Notes: generated from the sequence alone by a model not told the origin. A DNA stretch of 64,000 bases from CAIQPS01 sp963783835 (GCA_963783835.1 CAWAOX010000020.1:28135-92134); one strand, 5' to 3'. Positions 8,849 to 17,906 are shown, numbered from the stretch's first letter. Numbers and translations: made by a program.

Positions 8849-10734
8849 GCACGGTGGAGCGCGCGCTGGTCAGGCCGGCGCCTGGCAAACCGCGCCGGAC
8901 CATCCCCGACGTCGACATCCGCATCTGTCTCGGCACTGGAGGAGTGGCGGCGGGCAGCCGCGAGGTCCTCAAGGCGTTCGAGGAGAAGCTCGCCCAGACC
9001 GATGTGCTCGCCGTCATCCGTCCCCGCGAGGATGACTGCTCCGGGCGGTGTGCGTCTGTCACCGGGACGGGTTGCCAGGGTCTCTGCGCCATGGACCCCC
9101 TGGTCGAGGTCCATATGGGACTGAACGGCTCCAGAAGCAAAGTCACCTATGGGCAGGTCACCCCCGCCATGGTCGACGAGATCGTCGCCAAGCATATCTT
9201 GGCCGGGGAGCCGATCGAGAAGTGGATCGTCAGGACGGACAAAGGGCCCACCGAGTACGACGCCTTCTTCGAACGTCAGGAGAAACTCACCCTGCGGCAC
9301 GTCGGCATCATCGATCCCGAGGAGATCGAGGACTACCTCGAGGCCGACGGATATCAGGCTCTGTACAAGGTTCTCTCGAGCATGACCCCCGAGCAGGTCG
9401 TCGACGAGATCTTCGCTTCGGGCCTGCGCGGCCGGGGGGGAGCCGGTTTCCCCACCGGACAAAAATGGAAGTTCGCGGCGAACAACAAGTCTCCCGACGG
9501 GGTCAAGTACTTCATCTGCAACGGCGACGAAGGGGACCCCGGAGCGTTCATGGACTGCTCTGTCCTGGAAGGCGACCCGCACGCCGTGTTCGAGGGCATG
9601 GCCATCGGCGCCTATGCGATCGGCGCGACGATCGGCTACCTCTACGTGCGGGCCGAATACCCGCTTGCTATCCGCCGGCTCAAGATAGCCATGAAGGCTG
9701 CGGAGGAGAAGGGCTTCATCGGCGACAACATCATGGGCTCCGATTTCTCTTTCCACCTGAGGCTCAAGGAAGGGGCTGGGGCATTCGTGTGCGGGGAAGA
9801 GACCGCCATGATGCAGTCGATCGAGGGCGACCGGGGCATGCCCCGTCTGCGGCCCCCGTTCCCGGCCGAATCGGGCCTCTGGAACCGCCCGACCAACATC
9901 AACAACGTGGAGACACTGGCGGTCGTTCCCTGGATAATCCTGAACGGCGCTGAGGCGTTCGCGTCGCGCGGGTACGAGAGGTCGAAGGGCACAAAGGTGT
10001 TTGCTCTGGCCGGCAAAGTGAACCGGACCGGCTTGGCCGAGGTGCCTATGGGGATGCCCCTGAGGGACGTCATCTTTGGGATTGGGGGCGGAGTCAAGAA
10101 GAACAAGGCGTTCAAGGCCGTGCAGATGGGGGGACCCTCGGGCGGCTGCCTGCCCGAAGCGCTGCTCGACCTGCCTGTGGACTACGAGACCATCAACCAG
10201 ACCGGCGCGATCGTAGGATCGGGCGGAATGATCGTGATCGACGAAGACAACTGCATAGTCGATACCGCCCGCTACTTTCTTGGCTTCACCCAGCAGGAAA
10301 GCTGCGGAAAATGCCCGCCCTGCCGGATCGGCACCAAGCGCATGCTCGAGATACTCGACAAGATCTGCGAGGGCACCGGGACGCTCGCGGACATCACCTT
10401 CCTCGAGGAGATCGCCCAACAGGTCAAGATCGGCTCGCTCTGCGGGCTCGGTGCGACGGCTCCCAACCCGGTGCAGACCGCTCTCAAGTACTTCCCTGAG
10501 GAATTTCGCGAGCACGTGCTCGAGAAGAAATGCCGGGCCGGCGCGTGCGCAGCGCTGACCACGTATCTCATCGATCCTGGGACGTGTACTGGATGCCGGG
10601 CGTGCGCCCGTGCGTGTCCGGTGCAGGCCATCTCTGGCGAGCGCAAAGAGGTGCATGTCATCGATCAAGAGCTGTGCATCAAGTGTGGTGCCTGCTTCGA
10701 CAAGTGTCGGTTCGACGCTGTGAGGAGGTCCTGA
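8845..10734 (+). CDS. NuoF-like FMN/NADH-binding subunit with C-terminal ferredoxin domain
   Basis: The NADH-oxidising flavoprotein subunit (629 residues), close to HndC/HydB/NuoF and to the beta subunit of NAD-dependent formate dehydrogenases. Domains in order: an N-terminal [2Fe-2S] thioredoxin-like part (residues ~15-120, with DDCSGRCASVTGTGC), and an FMN/NADH core with LRGRGGAGFPTGQKW and CNGDEGDPGAFMD. Next come a [4Fe-4S] site in QESCGKCPPCRIGTKR and a C-terminal two-cluster ferredoxin with CTGCRACARACP and CIKCGACFDKC. This layout is typical of bifurcating or hydrogenase-linked NuoF proteins rather than plain complex I. The stop overlaps the next start (TGATG). Confidence 0.93.
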   Translation: MSTVERALVRPAPGKPRRTIPDVDIRICLGTGGVAAGSREVLKAFEEKLAQTDVLAVIRPREDDCSGRCASVTGTGCQGLCAMDPLVEVHMGLNGSRSKVTYGQVTPAMVDEIVAKHILAGEPIEKWIVRTDKGPTEYDAFFERQEKLTLRHVGIIDPEEIEDYLEADGYQALYKVLSSMTPEQVVDEIFASGLRGRGGAGFPTGQKWKFAANNKSPDGVKYFICNGDEGDPGAFMDCSVLEGDPHAVFEGMAIGAYAIGATIGYLYVRAEYPLAIRRLKIAMKAAEEKGFIGDNIMGSDFSFHLRLKEGAGAFVCGEETAMMQSIEGDRGMPRLRPPFPAESGLWNRPTNINNVETLAVVPWIILNGAEAFASRGYERSKGTKVFALAGKVNRTGLAEVPMGMPLRDVIFGIGGGVKKNKAFKAVQMGGPSGGCLPEALLDLPVDYETINQTGAIVGSGGMIVIDEDNCIVDTARYFLGFTQQESCGKCPPCRIGTKRMLEILDKICEGTGTLADITFLEEIAQQVKIGSLCGLGATAPNPVQTALKYFPEEFREHVLEKKCRAGACAALTTYLIDPGTCTGCRACARACPVQAISGERKEVHVIDQELCIKCGACFDKCRFDAVRRS

Positions 10735-13421
10735 TGTCCCCGGCCGGAGGTTCAAACGGGCAGGAAAAGATCACCCTGACCCTCAACGGGCGCGAAGTGC
10801 AGGCCCAACCGGGACAGACCATCCTGGAAGTGGCCCGGGCGGAAGGGGTCGACATCCCCACGCTCTGCTACGACACCCGTCTTGAAGCGTACGGCGCATG
10901 CCGTATGTGCCTGGTGGAGGTCGAGGGGGCGCGCGGGCCGATGGCGGCTTGCGGCACCAAAGTCAGCGCGGGCATGAAGGTCCAGACCCATACGGAGAAG
11001 ATCGCGAAGCTCCGCAAGTTCGTCCTCGAACTGCTCCTGACCAATCATCCGCTCGATTGCCCGGTCTGCGAAGCGGCCGGCGACTGCCGCCTCCAGGACT
11101 ACGCGTACGAGTATCTGGTCGACATGGTGCCCTGGGGCTGGCGCCCGCCGTCGCTCGACGGGCCCGGCGACCATCCGAACGTGGCTCACTACGGCTCCAG
11201 GTGTATCTTGTGCGGACGCTGCGTGCGCATCTGCCGGGAAGTGATGTCCATCGGTTGCTGGGGTTATCTCAACCGGGGCTACGACAGCGAAGTGGACACG
11301 CCCTACCGTCTGCCTCTGGTCGACGTCGGCTGCGTGTCCTGCGGGCAGTGCGTGAGCACGTGCCCGGTGGGCGCGGTCGCCGGGCAGCGGTCCCCGCAAG
11401 GTGCCCGGGCATGGCAGACGACCAAAACGGCGACGACCTGTTCGTACTGCGCCGACGGCTGTCGCCTGCTGATCCATTCGTTCCGGGACCGGGTCGTGCG
11501 CATCTCCGCCGAAGAGGAGAAAGGTCTGAACGGCGGCAACCTCTGCGTCAAGGGGCGCTTCGCCCTGGGCTATGCCGACGCTGCCGACCGACTCATCGCT
11601 CCGCAGGTAGCGCAACCCGGCGCCGGGCTCCAGCAGACCACCTGGGACGACGCGCTCGAGACCGCGGCCGGCAAGCTCGATGCCGTGCGCCGCGAGCATG
11701 GGGGCCAGGCCGTAGCGGCCGTCTGCGGGACCAATTGTACGAACGAGGCCGGGTATCTGGTGCAGAAGCTCATGCGGACCGTGCTTGGCTCGAACAGCGT
11801 GGATTCCGTGGACCATCCCGACCTTGCCGCTTCGGAGAAGGCCTTGACCGAAGCCCTGGGGGTTGACGCCGCGACCAACTCGCGCTTCGACCTTGAAGCC
11901 GCCGACGCCATCCTATTGCTGGGAGCCAACCTCCCCGAGTGCGACCCGGTGCTCGCGCTGACCGTGATCAAGGCCCTCAGAAAGAATCGGACCGTCATCG
12001 TCGTCGACCCGCGTAGGACCGAGTTGGCCGACAAGGCTACGTACCATCTCGGGCTGAAGCCGGGTACCGACCTGGCAGTCCTCCGCGCGATGATGAAGCA
12101 CGTACTCGATGCGAAGCTTCAGGATGCCGGCTTCATCGCCGACAAGACCGAGGGCTTCGCCGGCTTGGAGGCCTCCCTGTCAAGCGTCGACGCCGCGGCC
12201 GAAGCGGCCGTCGCGGGCGTCGATCCCGATCTCCTGCGGACCGCGGCGGTGGCCTTCGCCCAGGCGGGCGCCGGGGCCATCTTCGTCGGGCTCGGTCTTT
12301 CCCAGGGACCGCAGGCCGAAGAGGCGGTGCGGGCCGCGGCCGATCTGGCCATGCTCACCGGCAACCTGGGTAGGCCGGGCACCGGCGTATACCCGGCGAG
12401 GACGGGAGCCAACTCGCAGGGCCTGGTGGACATGGGAGTGCGTCCCGACCGGGTTCCCGGCGGGGCCTCGCCTGCTGAACCGGGCTCGCTGGCCAAGCTC
12501 GAGGCGGCGTGGGGCGCGCACCTCGCGGCTCTCGCCCCCGGAGTGGCGCTTGCGGACCTCGTACCCGCCATCGAGGCGGGCACCATCAAGGCGCTCTACG
12601 TGGTAGGGGCCGATCCGGTGCTCGCTCTGCCGGATGATGAGCGTAGCCGGAAGGCGCTCGAACTACTCGACGTGCTCGTCGTCCAGGATTCATTCCCCAC
12701 CGACACGGCGGCGGTGGCCGGCGTGGTATTGGCGTCGGCGGTGGCATTCGAGGACGAAGGTACGTTCACGAGCGGTGAGAGGTTCGTCCAGAGGATACGA
12801 GCGGGGGCACCTCCGCGGGGAGAGAGCCTGCCGGATTGGACCATCATCCAGAAGCTGGCGAACGCGTTAGGCGCCGACTGGGTGTACGCAAGCCCGGCCG
12901 ACGTCATGCGGGAGATAGCGGAGCTTATCCCCGACTATCGCGGCATCTCATACAGCAGACTCGAAACGGCCCGACTCCAGGTCCCCTGCCCAGGTGACGG
13001 CGCCGCGGGCACGCCGATACTGCCTGTCGATGCTTTCGCGTCGCGGAAGGCCCGGTTTGTCGCGGTACCCGCGGCGACGCCGCAGCAGGGAGGGGATGGT
13101 TTCCCCTTCATCCTTCTGACCGGCTCGGTCAAAGAGCATCACGGTACGGGCGTGCGGACCCGACGCTCCGCCGGTAGCAGCCGGTTGGTGCCGGAAGCGC
13201 GGCTCCAGATGAATCCGGCCGATGCGTCGCGGCTCGCCGTCGCCGAGGGCGATACGGTGCGAGCCAGCGCCAAGGCGGGGGGCATGCTCGAGGTGCAGGT
13301 GGCGGTGACCGACCGGGTCCCGGAAGGCGTGGTGTTTCTGCCCGGCTTCTCGGCCAAGGTACCGGTGTCGCGGCTGCTGGCGTCCGGCGGCCGGACGAAC
13401 GTGAAGGTGGAGAAAAGCTAG
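10734..13421 (+). CDS. NuoG/FdhA-like iron-sulfur molybdopterin-fold subunit lacking catalytic Cys/Sec
   Basis: A large subunit of 895 residues. N-terminal [2Fe-2S] domain (CRMCLVEVEG), His-Cys [4Fe-4S] motif (NHPLDCPVCEAAGDC), two-cluster ferredoxin part (CILCGRCVRICRE and CVSCGQCVSTCP), then the MopB-type [4Fe-4S] motif (CSYCADGCRLL) and a full molybdopterin-oxidoreductase fold with a C-terminal cofactor-binding domain. Aligned by eye with E. coli FdhF, the segment NVDCCARVUHG corresponds to SVDHPDLAASE, so the selenocysteine/cysteine is Ala and the next His is Ser. It therefore should not be a canonical formate dehydrogenase; like NuoG it may be an electron-transfer subunit. There is no in-frame TGA. 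ATG 10734 overlaps the nuoF-like stop. Confidence 0.85.
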   Translation: MSPAGGSNGQEKITLTLNGREVQAQPGQTILEVARAEGVDIPTLCYDTRLEAYGACRMCLVEVEGARGPMAACGTKVSAGMKVQTHTEKIAKLRKFVLELLLTNHPLDCPVCEAAGDCRLQDYAYEYLVDMVPWGWRPPSLDGPGDHPNVAHYGSRCILCGRCVRICREVMSIGCWGYLNRGYDSEVDTPYRLPLVDVGCVSCGQCVSTCPVGAVAGQRSPQGARAWQTTKTATTCSYCADGCRLLIHSFRDRVVRISAEEEKGLNGGNLCVKGRFALGYADAADRLIAPQVAQPGAGLQQTTWDDALETAAGKLDAVRREHGGQAVAAVCGTNCTNEAGYLVQKLMRTVLGSNSVDSVDHPDLAASEKALTEALGVDAATNSRFDLEAADAILLLGANLPECDPVLALTVIKALRKNRTVIVVDPRRTELADKATYHLGLKPGTDLAVLRAMMKHVLDAKLQDAGFIADKTEGFAGLEASLSSVDAAAEAAVAGVDPDLLRTAAVAFAQAGAGAIFVGLGLSQGPQAEEAVRAAADLAMLTGNLGRPGTGVYPARTGANSQGLVDMGVRPDRVPGGASPAEPGSLAKLEAAWGAHLAALAPGVALADLVPAIEAGTIKALYVVGADPVLALPDDERSRKALELLDVLVVQDSFPTDTAAVAGVVLASAVAFEDEGTFTSGERFVQRIRAGAPPRGESLPDWTIIQKLANALGADWVYASPADVMREIAELIPDYRGISYSRLETARLQVPCPGDGAAGTPILPVDAFASRKARFVAVPAATPQQGGDGFPFILLTGSVKEHHGTGVRTRRSAGSSRLVPEARLQMNPADASRLAVAEGDTVRASAKAGGMLEVQVAVTDRVPEGVVFLPGFSAKVPVSRLLASGGRTNVKVEKS

Positions 13422-15910
13422 GGCGCGACACTCTCAGATGAAGCGGGATCCCCTGCGGCGTGCTTCGCGGGGGACCTCGCGGTTTTTTTGTCTGTCTTGC
13501 GCGATGCTTGCCGGGCTTTTTCGGCCAGGAGAGCCAGGCGGTCTATCACCATCCGGCTGATCGTGCCTTCCGGGTACGTCCCGTCGTCGGCGGGCTCACC
13601 CGCGGGGAGTCCGGTAAGCAGGCTGATGCCCTCGTCGATCAGCGTGACCGGGATGATGTGAAAGCGGCCTGCCTCGACCGCCTCACGCACTCTGGGACCG
13701 AGCATCAGGTTGGAGACGTTGGACTTCGGTATGAGCACGGTCTCGTCGCCCTTGAGGCCAAGCGCCTCGCAGACCGCGAAGAAGCCTTCTATCTTCTCGT
13801 TCACCCCGCCAATGGCCTGTACCTGGCCGCGCTGGTTGACCGACCCGGTCACCGCGAAGCGCTGCTGTATGGGCGCGCCCGAGAGGGAGGAGAGGAGCGC
13901 GTAGAGCTCCGCCGAGGAGGCGCTGTCTCCTTCGACCCCCGAATAGGACTGTTCGAAGGCCAGTCGCGCCGTAAGCGACAGCGGTCCATCTGACGCATAT
14001 TTCGAACCGAGGTAGCCGGCAAGGATGAGAACGCCCTTGGAGTGGATGGGACCGCCCATCTCGACTTCGCGCTCGATGTCGAGCACCCCACCGTCGCCCA
14101 GGCGGTGAGTGGCGGTGATCCGGCTCGGCCGGCCAAACATGTAGTCGCCGATGGAGGAGACGGACAGGCCGTTGATCTGGCCGACGACGGCACCCTGGGT
14201 GTCGACCATGACGGTCGCGTCGGCGATCATCTCGCGGACGCGCTCCTCGACGAGGTTAGAACGGTAGACTCGCTGGTCGATGGCCTTCTGGACATGTTCC
14301 CGCTCGACCACGAGCGTCCTGCTAGCCGGCTGTGCTTTGCGGGCCCAATAGGACGACTCCATCAGCAGGTCGTGAACATCCGTGAACTTGGTCGTCATCT
14401 TGCGCTGGTCTTCGACGAGCCGCGAGGTCTGCTCGATCACGCGGCCGACCGCGTCGGCCGAGAACGGGGGCAGGTCGTGCCCGCGGGCGACCCGGCCGAT
14501 GAAACGGGCGTACAACTGCTCGTTCTCCGGAGTCCGGTCGGCGACCGAGTCGAAATCGGCCTTGACCTTGAACAGCTCCTGAAAGTCCGGGTCCTGGCTG
14601 TATAGCAGGTAGTACACGGAGGACTCGCCGATGAGCACTATCTTCGCCTTGAAGGGGATAGGCTCGGGGTCGAGTGAGGCGGTAGCCGCGAAGCCCATCT
14701 GCTGGTTGATGTCCTCTATTCTGATCTCGCCGGTCTTGAGAGCCCGCTTCAAGCCTTCCCAGGCGTAGGGCATGAGTAGGACATCCCGGGCGTCCAAGAC
14801 CAGGAACCCGCCGTTCGCCTTGTGCAGCGCACCCGCCTTGATCATGCTGAAATCTGTGAAGAGGGCGCCGAACTGGGCTTGATGCTCCACCCGGCCGACC
14901 AGGTTCTGCAGCACCGGGTTGGTCTCGGTGATGACCGGCGCGCCTTCCAGGCCGGAGTTGTCGACGACCACGTTGATACGGTATTTCTGGAACGCGCTCT
15001 CGCGCTTCTGCCGCTGGGAGATAGGCATGCCCATGAACGTCATGGGCGTCTCGTCATCCGACTTCTTGAAGTCGTCGGCGTTCTCCACCACGTCTTTCAT
15101 CACGGCCTGCAGGTAGTCAGACATCTCAGACAGGTGGCACCAGCGCTCGCAGGTCTCGTCCACCAGATGCCGCGCCGCGAAGTCGGTGACCTTCCGGTCG
15201 AGTTCTCGCAATGCGTCGCGGCCGGCGCGCTCGTCCTGACGGACGAGGCGCATGAGCATCTGCAACTCTTCGTTGAGCACCTCGAGGCCCTCGTCGATCC
15301 GCTTCCGCTCCTCGGGCGGCAGCGCCTCGTAGGCCTCGCGGGACATCGTCTCGCCTTCTGGAGTCTTGGGCGCAATAGCCAGCCCCGCGGGCGTCTGCAC
15401 TATCGCGAAGCCCTGTGCCTCGGCCTTCTCGTTCAGGCCGCTCAGCTTGGCTTCCTGTTGCTCTCCGACCTTCTGCGCGATGATGCGTTTCTGCTTCTCG
15501 TACTCCTCGCCCTCGAAGGCCTGGGTGATGGCCGCCTGGAGATCCTCGACAAGCTTCTCCATGTCCTTCCGAAAGGCCTGGGCCTTGCCTCCCGGCATCC
15601 GTATGGCGTTAGGCGATGAGGGCTTGGCGAAGTTGTAGACGTAGATCCAGTCATCGGGAGCAGGCAGAGAGGCAGCCGCCCGTTTGAGGAATTCGTAGAC
15701 GGTCGTGGTCTTGCCGGTCCCCATGGGGCCGACCGCGAAGATGTTGTATCCCTCGCTGTCGATTCCCATGCCGAATTCGACGGAGGAGACAGCCCGGTCC
15801 TGGCCTATGATCTCGGTGAGATCGGGAAGATCCGCGGTCGTGTCGAACGAGAGGGGCCCGCAGGCTCGGTAGATCTCGTTCGTTCCCAGTTCTGCCGGCA
15901 GTTTGGCCAT
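13418..15910 (-). CDS. Lon-type ATP-dependent protease with AAA_32 ATPase domain
   Basis: An ATP-dependent serine protease of 830 residues in the LonB-like group. The N-terminal ATPase part has Walker A GPMGTGKTT near residues 60-70 and a long helical insertion (about residues 110-280). The AAA part contains LVLDARDVLLMPYAWEGLK. The C-terminal Lon protease domain has catalytic Ser in VEGDSASSAELYALL and catalytic Lys in GGVNEKIEGFF. ATG at 15910 is chosen because GGAGG lies seven bases upstream; longer frames would run into the tRNA-Leu gene. A basic Lys/Arg tail follows the protease domain. It converges on the NuoG/FdhA-like gene, sharing the palindromic CTAG at the two stops. Confidence 0.92.
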   Translation of the reverse strand: MAKLPAELGTNEIYRACGPLSFDTTADLPDLTEIIGQDRAVSSVEFGMGIDSEGYNIFAVGPMGTGKTTTVYEFLKRAAASLPAPDDWIYVYNFAKPSSPNAIRMPGGKAQAFRKDMEKLVEDLQAAITQAFEGEEYEKQKRIIAQKVGEQQEAKLSGLNEKAEAQGFAIVQTPAGLAIAPKTPEGETMSREAYEALPPEERKRIDEGLEVLNEELQMLMRLVRQDERAGRDALRELDRKVTDFAARHLVDETCERWCHLSEMSDYLQAVMKDVVENADDFKKSDDETPMTFMGMPISQRQKRESAFQKYRINVVVDNSGLEGAPVITETNPVLQNLVGRVEHQAQFGALFTDFSMIKAGALHKANGGFLVLDARDVLLMPYAWEGLKRALKTGEIRIEDINQQMGFAATASLDPEPIPFKAKIVLIGESSVYYLLYSQDPDFQELFKVKADFDSVADRTPENEQLYARFIGRVARGHDLPPFSADAVGRVIEQTSRLVEDQRKMTTKFTDVHDLLMESSYWARKAQPASRTLVVEREHVQKAIDQRVYRSNLVEERVREMIADATVMVDTQGAVVGQINGLSVSSIGDYMFGRPSRITATHRLGDGGVLDIEREVEMGGPIHSKGVLILAGYLGSKYASDGPLSLTARLAFEQSYSGVEGDSASSAELYALLSSLSGAPIQQRFAVTGSVNQRGQVQAIGGVNEKIEGFFAVCEALGLKGDETVLIPKSNVSNLMLGPRVREAVEAGRFHIIPVTLIDEGISLLTGLPAGEPADDGTYPEGTISRMVIDRLALLAEKARQASRKTDKKTARSPAKHAAGDPASSESVAP

Positions 15911-16003
15911 TGGATCCTCCGGTCGGGTCGGTAGTTGCACGCGCTGCGTACGGGCGACGCTACACAGGTACCCACTGAAACCGTCAGGAAACCGCGAAGA
16001 TAG

Positions 16004-16088
16004 TGTCCGAGGGGGGACTTGAACCCCCATGAGTTATTCACTCACTAGGCCCTCAACCTAGCGCGTCTGCCTATTCCGCCACTCGGAC
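16004..16088 (-). tRNA. tRNA-Leu (GAG)
   Basis: On the minus strand a 7-bp acceptor (GTCCGAG/CTCGGAC) closes an 85-nt class II tRNA with a long variable arm. The anticodon stem CTAGG/CCTAG holds the loop TTGAGGG, giving anticodon GAG. The T arm is GGGGG-TTCAAGT-CCCCC. CCA is not encoded. Confidence 0.95.
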
Positions 16089-16243
16089 ATGGGCGAAAGC
16101 CGGGGTGAGTATAAGCCTGGCGGCAGGGGGCGTCAACTCGAGACCCGGTCAGGAGACAGCGTTCGGAACTGATCTGGGCCGGTTGGGAAGCGCTTATACC
16201 AGAATTGTGAAAGGGCCCTGCTTAGGGCGCGGGCCTATCTGTT

Positions 16244-16277
16244 GGTGGCTGCCAAGCTCGGCCCCAGGGCGGGCTCC
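16244..16277 (+). repeat. Divergent copy of dispersed GGCTGCC/GGCC element
   Basis: GGCTGCCAAGCTCGGCCCCA followed by GGGCGGGCTC resembles the elements at 26.2, 27.3, 28.2, 29.8 and 31.6 kb (pattern GGCTGCC..AAGCC..GGCC..GGGGGCT). It lies upstream of the sigma-factor leader. The match is weak. Confidence 0.35.
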
Positions 16278-16319
16278 TCCCGCTATCCGACCCTGAGCAG
16301 AACCGGCCTGTGCTGGGTC

Positions 16320-16513
16320 AATGGGGAGTGTGGGGCTTGCCCCGCAATGTGCTCGTGAAGACTGGCGACACGCGCATGCGCAGGCCCCTGGTGTACGAAC
16401 TGGCGGGACGCAAAGGTTGACCTCCACCGCCGGGATTGTTACCCTGGGCGACGTGCTTGGACCGGGGGGGACGAACGCTCACTCCTCAGTATCGGCCGGT
16501 TTTTGGCCGATAC
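16320..16513 (+). promoter_or_regulatory. Structured leader of sigma-factor gene, possible divergent c-di-GMP-I (GEMM) aptamer
   Basis: The 457-base gap before the sigma gene holds a hairpin GGGGCTTGCCCC (about 16333-16344). It also holds GGGACGCAAAG at 16405-16415, identical to the conserved core string of GEMM/c-di-GMP-I riboswitches, then CGCCGGGATTGTTACCC (about 16428-16444), like the GCCGGGTTGCC end of that class. A perfect 9-bp hairpin GTATCGGCC/GGCCGATAC follows at 16489-16513. The upstream CAGGGCAAACC part and the P2 stem are not convincing, so the class assignment is tentative. Confidence 0.35.
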
Positions 16514-16545
16514 CGTGCTTGTGGTGAGATGAAGAAGGGAGCCAG

Positions 16546-17100
16546 GTGAGCCTCGGCTTAGAATTTCCCTCGGTCCTTGTTGCTGCACGGACCGGCGCAG
16601 AGTGGGCCTGGACGAAGCTATATCGTGATCTGGCGCCCAGCGTTCTTCGCTATTTCCGATGCTACTCGGCTGAAAGCGCCGACGATCTCCTCGGCGAGGT
16701 GTTTCTCCAGGTAGTCCGTGACTTGCCTGGATTCGTTGGCGGTGAAGATCAGTTTCGTGCCTGGGTCTTCACCGTTGCCCGGAGACGACTGGTCGATGAG
16801 TGGCGGCGACAGGGAAGGCGCAGGGAGGACTCCTGTTCCGACAACCTGCCTCTCATCTCCACTGAGCCCCAAGAGGTAGAGGAGAGTGTCCTCAGGCGTC
16901 TCAGCGAGCAGCGCGTCCGTTCGGTCCTTCTTCGCCTGACCTCCGCTCAGCGCGACGTTCTGTTTCTGCGTATCATCGCTGGCCTCTCCATCAGCGATAC
17001 CGCTCAGGTCCTTGGAACTACCCCCGGGGGCGTGAAGTCCCTACAGGTTCGCGGCCTCGAAGCAATCCGCCGGCTCTGCCCGGAGGAGGCCGTATCCTAA
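16546..17100 (+). CDS. ECF-type RNA polymerase sigma factor
   Basis: A sigma-70 family group 4 factor of 184 residues. Region 2 spans about residues 20-92 (LYRDLAPSVLRYFRCYS, DDLLGEVFLQVVRDLP, FRAWVFTVARRRLVDEWRR). Region 4 spans about residues 120-178 (LTSAQRDVLFLRIIAGLSIS, TAQVLGTTPGGVKSLQVRGL). GTG 16546 has a GGGAGCCAGG ribosome site. The next gene starts five bases after the stop and encodes a membrane protein, the usual arrangement for an ECF factor and its anti-sigma partner. Confidence 0.92.
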   Translation: MSLGLEFPSVLVAARTGAEWAWTKLYRDLAPSVLRYFRCYSAESADDLLGEVFLQVVRDLPGFVGGEDQFRAWVFTVARRRLVDEWRRQGRRREDSCSDNLPLISTEPQEVEESVLRRLSEQRVRSVLLRLTSAQRDVLFLRIIAGLSISDTAQVLGTTPGGVKSLQVRGLEAIRRLCPEEAVS

Positions 17101-17105
17101 TCGAC

Positions 17106-17906
17106 GTGTCGAGCGATTCCTCTCTTGACATGGACGAAACAGGCGAAATAAAGGACACCGAGATTGCACGGCTACTCAGCGGCCGGATACCAGCCGATGA
17201 AGAGGCCCCCGAACTCGCTCGCTTCCTCCGAGATTTCGACGCGACCTATCCTGAGCCGTCAATAGGTCACTGCGAAGCCGCCCATCTGTCCGCCATCTTC
17301 GCGGCAGCCCAGCAGTCCGTCGAGACCGAGAGCGCCGTCGCGAGGCCGGTCACCGGGACGCCGAAGTCCGCACCGCGAGCGCCGGTACTAAGAGATAGCC
17401 ACAGGAGTTGGACGGGCCGCAGATTCCCGAAGTGGGCGGGCGTGAAGCTCGCGATCCCCATCGCGATCATTCTGTTTGCTTTCGGAGGCGTCGCGCTTGC
17501 CGGCGGGTTGGTCTATCACGAGGCTTCTAGCACTGGGATCTCGACGGAGATGACTCAACCCGGTCCCGTCGACGCCGAGCTTGATGCGAACGACCAGGAC
17601 GACAGCGACGACGCAGCCATCGAGGAGCACGAGCAGAGCGACCAGGACGACAGCGACGACGCAGCCATCGAGGAGCACGAGCAGAGCGACCAGGACGACA
17701 GCGACGACGCAGCCATCGAGGAGCACGAGCAGAGCGACCAGGACGACAGCGACGACGCAGCCATCGAGGAGCACGAGCAGAGCGACCAGGACGACACCGA
17801 CGACGCAGCCATCGAGGAGCACGAGCAGAGCGACCAGGACGACAGCGACGACGCAGCCATCGAGGAGCACGAGCAGAGCGACGCCGGCGAGTACGGAGCG
17901 GAGTGA
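17106..17906 (+). CDS. Probable membrane anti-sigma factor with six acidic 16-residue repeats
   Basis: A 266-residue protein with a cytoplasmic N-terminal part (about 1-115) and one membrane helix (AIPIAIILFAFGGVALAGG, about residues 118-138). The outside domain is mostly six tandem copies of DQDDSDDAAIEEHEQS. Size, topology and position directly after the sigma gene argue for an anti-sigma role, but there is no clear HxxxCxxC zinc site (only GHCEAAH), so this is inference. The acidic tail is very negatively charged and could bind calcium, metals or cationic surface polymers. GTG 17106 is the likely start. Confidence 0.75.
   Translation: MSSDSSLDMDETGEIKDTEIARLLSGRIPADEEAPELARFLRDFDATYPEPSIGHCEAAHLSAIFAAAQQSVETESAVARPVTGTPKSAPRAPVLRDSHRSWTGRRFPKWAGVKLAIPIAIILFAFGGVALAGGLVYHEASSTGISTEMTQPGPVDAELDANDQDDSDDAAIEEHEQSDQDDSDDAAIEEHEQSDQDDSDDAAIEEHEQSDQDDSDDAAIEEHEQSDQDDTDDAAIEEHEQSDQDDSDDAAIEEHEQSDAGEYGAE
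17592..17879 (+). repeat. Six tandem 48-bp repeats inside coding sequence
   Basis: Six head-to-tail 48-bp units beginning GACCAGGACGAC, almost identical (the fifth has ACC for AGC, giving Thr for Ser). Each encodes 16 residues. The near identity at DNA level suggests recent expansion and likely copy-number variation between strains. Confidence 0.97.

Noticed and set aside
8638..10755. A 705-codon open frame on the minus strand opposite the nuoF-like gene
   Set aside because: It is a composition shadow of the high-GC plus-strand gene, with no recognisable domains. The same applies to long minus-strand frames at 42563-44734 and 49229-51058.
10734..13421. Selenocysteine formate dehydrogenase
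   Set aside because: There is no in-frame TGA, and the aligned catalytic position is Ala.
15911..16030. N-terminal extension of the Lon-type protease to 16030
   Set aside because: It runs into the tRNA-Leu gene, while ATG 15910 has a good GGAGG site and the family N-terminus.
17592..17879. CRISPR array
   Set aside because: The 48-bp units are contiguous with no spacers and stay in frame; they are coding repeats.
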